Shown here in pieces: positions 55,860 through 64,000 of a stretch of DNA of 64,000 nucleotides (position 1 is its first letter; each line of letters opens with the position of its first letter). The position numbers were made by a program, and so were the translations under genes. Source of the DNA: Mastigias papua (taxonomy: Eukaryota > Cnidaria > Scyphozoa > Rhizostomeae > Mastigiidae). The stretch covers positions 9,732,388 through 9,796,387 of the forward strand of contig OZ025281.1 in the NCBI GenBank assembly GCA_964019165.1. The letters run 5' to 3'. The notes beneath the pieces were generated by a model. It saw only the letters and a program-made list of their open reading frames with translations. It searched no databases and had not been told where the DNA came from.

Positions 55860-57603
55860 TCTACCAACAGAGGCAAATTTTGTAATTAGCCAATCAAAAA
55901 GCATTCTCAACAACCAATCAGAATCCTGGATGGTGACGTCACTTTGTTTACATTTTGCTTCCCACCCCCTCTTTACAATGGGGAAAACATAGTCATACAG
56001 TAATAAGGTCATCATCAATACATGCCTGCTTGAAACTCTCCCAGTTTTTAGCAGCATTTTTGTAAGAAAATAAGTTATGAATTCCTCGCGGCCCTAAGCG
56101 ATATCTGCATCTAATTTTTCTACAGCGACGTTCAAATTTCATCCTTCCTACATTGTATGTCAAATAGGTATAGGTACCCAGGAAAAGTGGCTCCCAACCC
56201 CAGAAGACCTGTTCATAATTCACTGTCAATACCGCAAAATTCCTCAAGAGAACCCTTTCTCAATAGCCTCTTTTTTCCTTTTATATCTTATAAGAATTTT
56301 AAAACTACAACTTACTTTGGTTTTGCTGTGACCAAACACAACAAGAAAGGACACTAAGTTTTCTGGCTCCAACAGAATATGTTGCTTACAATTCAACATA
56401 TGTGCAACAAGATAAGTATGGTGTCAAAACTATGTTGAGTTTTTGTACAGGAAATAGACAAGGTAAACATTGGTCAGTTTTTGTGTGTACCAATTACTTC
56501 TAAATCTATAGAATGAATACATGCACATGCACATGACCAAAATTCTTATCAGATAATATGAGATGAAGTTTCTAAAACTATTAGTCAAATAAAGAAACGA
56601 AAAGAAAGAATAAAATAGGTGGTACGCTGCTAGTAGTCTAACAAGCTCGCTCCATCAGCTGAGTGAAAAAGTTACATTGTTACCTCAAATATTGATCTAT
56701 TAGCTATATAGCCTCTTCAATTTGAAGTTGATTTCCTTTTCTTAATTTCAACTATGTCTCTCCCACCTCCGAAAAATAGATAATGATTTGCACATTTCTT
56801 TGAAACAGTCCTGCAAAGATGAATGCCTGCTGATGCAAATTTGATAAAATAAATATACTCTTGTAACGAAAAACATGTTTCGTCGACGATAATGAGACTA
56901 CGTCAAGAAGCCATTGCAAATTTTATATTCGCTGTAAACACACGGAGTTTAATTCACCGAATGGAATAATTCTAATTCACCGAACGGAAACTTTACAACT
57001 CCGTTTCACTCAGCAATAAGTTTATTGTAAAAGATGCTGCCTTGATGAAGCAAGTCTAAGTTAAAGAAGGGTATTAGTTTTCTTTGTCCTACTTCTCTTG
57101 CTGGTTTTTGTCACAGGAAATGTACAAATCATTACCTAGTTTTCTGGGGTGGGAAGAGACAAAGTTACAGTTACAATAAGAAATTAATTTCAATTCAATG
57201 ATGGTATTGAGAAAGGGTTCTCTTGAGGAAATTTGCGGTATTGACAGTGAATTATGAACAGGTCTTCTGGGGTTGGGAGCCACTTTTCCTGGGTGCCTAA
57301 ACCTATTTGACATACAATGTAGGAAGGATGAAATTTGAATGTCGCTGTAGAAAATTTTCATGGAGCTATCGCTTAGGGCCGCGAGGAATTCATAGCTTAT
57401 TGCCTTAGAAAACTGCTGCCAAAAACTGGGAGAGTTTCAAGCAAGTATGTATTGATGATGGTCTTTTTTATGCAGCTATGTTTTACCATTGCTAGAGGGG
57501 GTGGCAGGCAAAATGTAAACAAATAACGTCACCATCCAGGATTCTGATTGGTTGTTGAGAGTCGCTTTTAATTGGCTGTTACAAAATTTGCCTCTGTTGG
57601 CTC
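55860..57603. repeat. Large inverted repeat, arms about 410 bp
   Basis: The arm at about 55860-56275 is inverted at about 57195-57603 (shared CTCTACCAACAGAGGC-type edge, GGTGACGTCA, CCTGTTCATAATTCACTGTC and others) with roughly 10% divergence, around a 920-bp spacer with no recognisable gene. It could be a foldback transposon or an inverted duplication. Confidence 0.75.
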
Positions 57604-58362
57604 TACCAATATTTCGCCAAATATCATTTTCAGCCTAATTCCTTAGATCACAGAATATGCTTTTCTGAAGGGATTTAGGCGCGAAATATTGAGAACGAGG
57701 CATGGATCTGGATGATTATAAGAACAAACTGGTAAATGTATTTCTTATTGCGAGAAGTGCAGGCAACATGAAATATCATGGATTGGCAAAGTATTGTTGC
57801 AAAGAATGATCAAGCTGTGCACCAGACCTTTCAACATAAGAGGGGAGCTTACTTTTTTATATGGTAAGATCGTTATAATCTGATCGTTGCAATCTGATCT
57901 TTGTTTATGGGCATGGCCAAACCAAAGTTAACATCTATGCGATAATTTCAACTTGCCTGAGAGATGTCTGTTTCTAATTTTAATCTAGAAGTAATTACAT
58001 CTCAAACAAGCTCAAAAAGCGACACTGTGAGTCCATTGCCGTTTGGCCATGCCCACATAGTAAGGTACAGACCCCATAGACAAAGACCAAAGGGGCCTGG
58101 GTAAAGGGGGGCAAGGGCCTGTCTGCAGCATGCATGTCAGCGGAGCAAGTTTTACTTCATTATTATCATTATGATAGTTGGAAAATATTCAAATTAATCA
58201 AATAAACCACGCCCAGTCGCCTTTCAACACTCTACCACACCCATTTCTGGGCGTGCATTATCTTTTGTACTCGCTCCTTACTCCATAATCTCCTTGATGG
58301 ATGTAAGCATATGTATGCTTCCATTTCTCAGCTCCATTAGTTCTTCCTTCTTGTGTTGAAAT
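57604..58362. other. Intergenic with a small inverted repeat
   Basis: TGGGCATGGCCAAAC near 57909 is inverted near 58044. No gene is supported. Confidence 0.5.
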
Positions 58363-58632
58363 CAGTTCAGTAGCTGTTTTAGGGGGGCAGGGGGCCATGG
58401 CCCCAGGCCCCACGCTTTTGGTAATCCAGAAGGGGCCCCGTGTCTAAGAAAAATTTGAAAAGAAACCTCAGAAAACATGTAAATACACTCAGTTTTTTTT
58501 ATTTATGTGTGGCTTTCCTTAAAAGTCAAAGCATTTCAACCACATTCTTAAGAGAACTGAAACTTTCAAACAAGGCCAAGGGCCCTGTAGATGATTTCGG
58601 CCCCTGACCCCGTGATCCCTAAAACTGCCACT
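58363..58632. mobile_element. hAT MITE with perfect 8-bp TSD
   Basis: 270 bp. The left end is CAGTTCAGTAGCTGTTTTAG and the right end CTAAAACTGCCACTG. Flanked by GTTGAAAT on both sides (58355-58362, 58633-58640). No coding capacity. Confidence 0.75.
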
Positions 58633-58689
58633 GGTTGAAATCCAGATTTACATTCTTTTTCCTGTTTTCTGTTCCCTCTCTAGGCTGTC

Positions 58690-58899
58690 AATGAAAGTTT
58701 TCTTCTATAACTTTGGTAGAGGGTAAGATGGAATCTTTTTGCAAATGAAAATATTGCAGGATACATGCAGAAAAGGTGATTGTCTTTGTTGTTTTGCGTA
58801 CATATTTTAATGCGTCAACCCCCTCCCCCTTGCACACAATCATACACTTTTGCTTGACCCCCTCCCCCCTTTGTGTGTATGTACTAAATGAATGACCCC
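58690..58899. mobile_element. MITE with 3-bp TSD, fragment C
   Basis: One end only: the interior TTGCAAATGAAAATATTGCA block and the terminal TACTAAATGAATGACCCC match copies A and B. The other end is absent. Confidence 0.7.
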
Positions 58900-60052
58900 C
58901 TTGCAAACGGTGTACAAATCAACAACAAAGTGTACAGTTGATTGCTGCAAGCCTTTCCCACAGCCTCAGCCACTTAAGCACTTCCAAGAAACTTCCTGTT
59001 TTGTGCCATGACCTGCATATTACATGACCTGGTGACCTGCATTTTAAAGTTGCCCAACTTAAGTGGGTCTCATCCTTAAGTGCAGCAGTGTACAATAAAG
59101 CAAATTGATAATTAATAGGTGACAAATAGAAGATGTGTTGTAGGCATCTTCTATGGGCTGTACCCATGATCACACCAGATATTTCATTTAAACTTCTCAC
59201 ATTTAAATACAAAAAAGTTATAAAACAGCTATGTATAAATTTCATGAAATATACATCTAAGTAGCTTCAGCAAATGAATGGTTCATACTATTGTGTGAGG
59301 AACTCACCACTGTGCAGTCACTGGAAAGGGGGCTCACAACTAGAGTCATAAAGAAGGGGGATCTGGGAGCTCAGCCTCCCTTCTATCTCTCCAAGAGGGA
59401 CTGAAGCCTCTTTTTCTGTAATATTAATACATAAATCAAACTAACAGGATGGAGTCCTAGTACAATCAAATTGTAACTGTTCTTCCATTTATCAGTAGCA
59501 CAGATGATTGAGCTCCAAGGTTTCATTGAAAGATTGCTATTTGCAGAAATTATCTTAAGTTATGAATAGTTTGACCTCACCAAAGTTCACTTGGATGACC
59601 TATGCCCTTCATACTATGAAGGACTCCATTATGCAAAAGTTAACTCTATCATATTGCTTGTATAAGGGATCATGTAACTTATAATGTAGTTGGAATTCCC
59701 CACTAGACCCTTAGCACCCCCACCAGTTGGCTCTTGATTGCCCTCTGCCAAGAGCTCTGTGGGTTGAAATTGTTTTTAAAAATTAGTTCTCAATTGTGTC
59801 ACCATATACTGATCATGTGTCAAGTTATTTGTGAATTTGTTTTGTGCTATCAAAGTAGATCAATGGCTGTTGATTTTCTTGCATTATCCCAAAGCATAGC
59901 AGTGAAGTTTATGGGGAAATTTTATGATGATGTCCTTCAGGGTCATTTCCCCATCAGTTTAATTTTGTTAAGATCCCTTGTGCTTACACCCTGGACAGGA
60001 ATTAGTGTAGATAAGCATTAGTGCACTGCCTCTTAGTTATTTGTACAGTAAG
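58900..60052. other. Intergenic, nothing recognised
   Basis: Lies downstream of the protease gene's stop. No convincing gene or repeat. Confidence 0.5.
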
Positions 60053-63000
60053 TCAAATTTCAATCAGATGATTCCCTTTGATTGTCTTCTTCCATGGTAA
60101 GTTCTTTGTCCCTCTATTTATGATGACCCATGGCTTCTTTAATAGTCCACATTTTCCATTCTCTATATTGATGTATCCTTCTGCACCCCACTTTGTTCCC
60201 CATGAATTCCTTACAATCCAATAGAGCCTCCCTTTGTGCCTTCCATAGCCAACAACAAGAACAGAATGATCCGTTGCACCATCTAAATATAAATGTAGCA
60301 CAAAATATCAACAGTGTCTGATGGTATTACCTTTCTGTTTATTGCTTATGTGAGCTTTTGTTTCATTTGCCATATGGTATTTGGTATTGTTGATAGCTGC
60401 TAAATCACTAAGAACCTTTCCATAAATCTCTAATAGTAGAATTTCTATCCAATGGTTTACTGACGAACTTTTTAGTAGGGAGGGGAGGGGAGGTGTAGCA
60501 AAAGAAATTACCAGCAGATTTCGTCAAAAATGCATGATCATTATGGCAACTTGTACCTATGAACAAAGGGACTAGCTATGACTCTGCTCAACTGGGGGTG
60601 TCACACCTTGGACAACCATATTTTGGTTAATCCCTGTGGCATTCTCCCTTTTCATTGTAATTTGATTTCATTCATATCCATTGCTGTTATTCATGTGCTA
60701 CTATTTGTAGCTATCATGGCAGCATCACTGTATGTATTGGAAACTGAAGGCTTAGCCTGTGTGGAAGTTCAGTGATAGTAAAATTGTGAGATTTCACAAT
60801 GTCTTCTGGGTTTTCATGCTTTTTATGAAAGTAAGTGAGATATTTTGTCACCCTCTCAAGAGGGCAGTGCTTTGATTGTGCCGTTGTTTTGTGATTGAGA
60901 TTTTGTCAAAAGTAGGCTTTGTCTTTTTTGAAGCTATTACATAAGCTGAGATATGTCTTTATGAAAAGCTACTAGATTCCAAAAGAAGTGGAAGCCATTG
61001 AATTTTCTTGAAGTCAACATAAAAAGTCAGTTTGATTGCTGTAACAGTTTTCAAAAATCTTTGAACAAATTGGCTCTAGTTTGTGAAGCAGGTTTTTATA
61101 ATAAATCTGGAACAAGTTATCAGTGCCCTTTTTGATGGAAGATCAAGAGTGAAAGTTAATATACCTTTTACCCTAAGCAGCCTTACCTTCTCATTCAAAA
61201 TCTCATTTTGGGAAAGCACTTGGAAAATATTTAGAAAATAATTACACTACTTTTCAAAATTATTTGCATTCTATTTTGAGTACCTTCTCTAAAAATAGCT
61301 TGTAGTTTAAAATTTTACTCACTTTTATAAAGTAGCTTACTCAGCTCTGAAAGAAAAACCATTGCAGGAAGCTTCTTTGTAAAATAATCAAGGAGGTTAG
61401 TCATATATCACCTGCCTTAGGTGATTGCAGGGGGTAGTACTGAGGTGCATGTGGGTGATTGCCTATGTTCAACGGTTAGGCCTGAATAAGTCTTCTGTTC
61501 TGAAGATTCCTTCTACATTGATTGTATTATGTTGATTTGAACTGTATTGTAGTGATTGGATGAGTTTTTTAATATCATACATGGTTAAGGTGATTGTAGG
61601 ATTGATGAGATGAAAGAGAAGTAAGGTGTGCGTTTCTCTGTAGAAATCTAACTAGAGCACTTTTGGAAACAAGGCAGAAGAATACTCACTACACATTTTA
61701 TCATTGTAGATTCCATGCTTGTAGAATTTTAAAGTTTTTGCTTCTGTGTTGATTGATGCTGTTGCTGGACCATACATTGCAATTGCCTTCATAAGTGCTT
61801 TTGCATTATTTGGAGCAACTTTCATGAAGCTATCAATTGTAGCACCAACTGAGTAATTACTTTCCTTGCAAGGGCTTTCCTGCAATAAAAATAGTAAAGC
61901 AATGTCTTTGTGGTAACCACAAGGCTGTACCTTGGTTTGAATTGATATGGAATTTTCAGTGAATGACATGGTAGTGCATGTAACTGGGATTTTAACACAT
62001 TGTCATACACCCCTGGTGAATATTCCTCTCGCCATTTACTTACTAAATGTTTGTTGGTTATAATGAATATGATAATGTTGGTAATGGGGATTTTGTCAAT
62101 GGTAGTGATAATTGAGATGATATTAATTTCATAAACAGTCATCATGGTGGTTGGTAGTGATGCTGATGATAATACTGATGATGACTGTAATAATGATGAT
62201 GATGCTGGTAGTGATGGTGATAAAAGTGATGAAAACTGTGATAATTATAATAAAGATGCTGGTATTAATGACGATAAGGGGTGGTGGCGGTAGTGGTGAG
62301 GGCGATGACTGTGGTGGTGGTGGTGGTGGTAGTGGTGATAATGATGACGACGACGAAGATGATGATGATGGGAATTATGATTATGGTGAATATGACCGTG
62401 ATGATGATGGCTGTCATGACCACGCATAGAATATCTGTATTGAGGGGAGGGTTCTTGATGAATTCACACTCTACAAAAATGCCAATATTAGGGCTTCCCG
62501 GAGTGATTTCACACATCTGCATCAGTCTTAGTTTGCACTATAGTGAAATAAATAGAGAGGTCTCCCGGACGGCAATTCTTTAGCCGGCTACACGAATTTT
62601 TTTTTATAAGAAACCAGTTCATAAGCAACCTAGTACTTGACACGCAAAAATTTAAGAAACTTTTAGAACTACAACGAAGGGGTTAAGAAACTTTATAAAT
62701 TTCTGTGCTATTTCAAAGTTTGGAGTTTGCGAAATATATTTCCTCCACGGATGTAACAAGTGTTAACTAAAGTAAAGTCTTTGAGAAGATATGAAAAAGA
62801 CCCTTAGGTTGAGAGAACGATATGCGCATTCTGTGACAAATGGCACATTGGAACAATTACCTAGCTCAAAGCAAACTGAACCAATACTGTATCCTTTTCG
62901 AGGACCACACTGAAGATTATATAAAGTTTACCGAACGATATGGACATGAGGTTTAATTTAGATTTAGAGTTGCACTAACGTCTTTTGTTTGCTATCATGC

Positions 63001-63715
63001 TAATAGTCTCATATAGCCACGTGTTTTATATCGTTTTCAATTCAATCTTTTTCATTAAATTAAGTAACTTTTAAGAAACTTTTAGAACTAAAATGTGGCC
63101 AAAAATTAAGAAACTTTTAGTACTAGGCCTTGAACTAGGTTTCTTATAAAATAAAAAGCGTGTATCGCTGATGCATTAGCAATATCTAGTCTAGGGCCGT
63201 ATTTTAGCTGCATGTCGTTGTGACTGATACTAAGTAACCTATCTCCCAAAATGGCCCTGTTAACCCACTGTTCAATATGTTGATGTTATCAATAATCATA
63301 AAGGTGCATAGGTTGATTTACCATTCCAAGATATTGTTTGTATGATTCGGACGTTGCCAATCCCAATTTTTCGATAAATGCAAATGATTTCCATGTCCAA
63401 CCTCCCATGCATCCATGATTCCCTTCTTTAGAATGTGGCACGTACCAGGTGCAGTCTAACAGCTGTTGTTCTGACAGCTTCACAAGTTCTCCAGTCTAGA
63501 GAGGGACATTAATTTGAATGGATGTAAAAGCACACAACACATGATAATTCGCCATCTTAAAAGCTAAATTTATATGCTATGGGGTCAATGTTCTATTTAA
63601 AAGTGAGACATATTACCACTTACTTTGATGAAATGTGCACTCTCAACAGCCGCCACTGTCGAAAATGCCCAGCAGGACCCACAGATCCCCTGCGACTGTA
63701 TTGGGGACAAGGCAC
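60053..63715 (-). CDS. Papain-family (C1A) cysteine protease, 3' exons, partial
   Basis: Four exons on the minus strand with matching phases: 63624-63715, 63322-63495, 61690-61879 and 60053-60282. Introns use GTAAGT, GTAAAT and GTGAGT donors and CTAG, GCAG and TTAG acceptors. Together they encode about 227 residues, essentially the mature enzyme. The first exon has the oxyanion Gln and the catalytic Cys in [11 protein letters not shown]. The second has LSEQQLLDC and GCMGG. The third is the linker domain ([12 protein letters not shown]). The last has catalytic His ([11 protein letters not shown]) and Asn (RNSWG). The signal peptide, propeptide and residues before the active site lie beyond 64000 or in unrecognised exons. 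Cathepsin L-like lysosomal or digestive protease. Exact subfamily not assigned. Confidence 0.88.
62150..62430. repeat. (GAT/GGT)n trinucleotide-rich tract in an intron
   Basis: Imperfect GATGAT and GGTGGT runs. It lies in the 1.44-kb second intron of the protease gene. Frames across it (Asp/Gly/Val repeats, or His/Ser in reverse) are not genes. Confidence 0.85.
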
Positions 63716-64000
63716 CTAGAAGGATGAATAGTGAACAACTTTTCTGTTATTACATACTGATGATTTTTGAAAGGACATGACATTATGGTCCCTATGATGT
63801 CTCCTTGGAATCTCTGAAGTACTAAGATATCATTCAAGAATATACAATTCATAATGCCTATAGACACCTTTTGACAAAATTTAGTGAAAATAGAGATCTG
63901 TTCTAAAAATACAATTCGACATAAATAAGATTAGAGTAAAATTTTTGCGTTAGAAACTTCTTGTCTATTGTTTATGACTTTCCAGCTAGTCTCTTTCTAC
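63716..64000. other. Intron upstream of the protease active-site exon
   Basis: Preceded on the minus strand by a pyrimidine-rich CATCCTTCTAG acceptor. No further exon was recognised before the window edge. Confidence 0.5.

Noticed and set aside
55993..56247. 84-codon minus-strand frame
   Set aside because: Lies in one arm of an inverted repeat and is disrupted in the other arm. No known domain.
62151..62583. Met/Val/Gly/Asp and His/Ser-rich frames
   Set aside because: Trinucleotide repeat in an intron of the protease gene, open on both strands by composition.

Overview
This is a window of animal nuclear DNA. It has intron-containing genes with GT-AG splicing, a CABIT/SAM adaptor gene of the GAREM type, a papain-family protease gene, and a dense mixture of decayed LINEs, hAT-like elements, MITEs and microsatellites. 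The repeat mix and protein styles suggest an invertebrate. A cnidarian or similar lineage is possible, but the sequence does not settle this.

The centrepiece is a 21.46 kb, very AT-rich, apparently intact Polinton/Maverick (endogenous adintovirus-like) element at 27912-49375. It is bounded by a perfect 6-bp target duplication (AGCGGT) and by two 1,331-bp terminal inverted repeats that match even in the irregularities of an internal minisatellite. The plus strand carries a short ankyrin-type protein, packaging ATPase, two DUF5679-like zinc ribbons (one fused to a phospholipase A2-like domain), retroviral-type integrase, protein-primed DNA polymerase B, a Lys/Asp-repeat protein, penton-type minor capsid protein, a small core-like protein, major capsid protein, a pVI-like protein, adenovirus-type protease, two spike/fibre-like proteins and a small unknown. 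The minus strand, next to the right repeat, carries a VLTF3-like zinc protein and two giant-virus-style ankyrin proteins. Packaging, capsid, maturation and attachment functions are all present, so the element reads as an integrated virus genome. Almost every gene has an all-A/T leader rich in TATAATATA directly before its ATG. Two gene junctions (PLA2/integrase and pVI/protease) each have an 11-A run followed by an overlapping -1 frame.

Host regions: 1-18248 is repeat-rich, with LINE wrecks, a solo LTR, and hAT, Tc1-like and 3-bp-TSD MITEs. 18249-23476 is a two-exon GAREM-like gene encoding 880 residues. 23477-27154 is mostly featureless. The Polinton sits inside an older hAT-like copy whose ends lie at 27155 and 50470. 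50471-60052 is again repeats, including large inverted repeats. 60053-63715 (minus) holds the four 3'-terminal exons of a papain-like cysteine protease whose start lies beyond the window.
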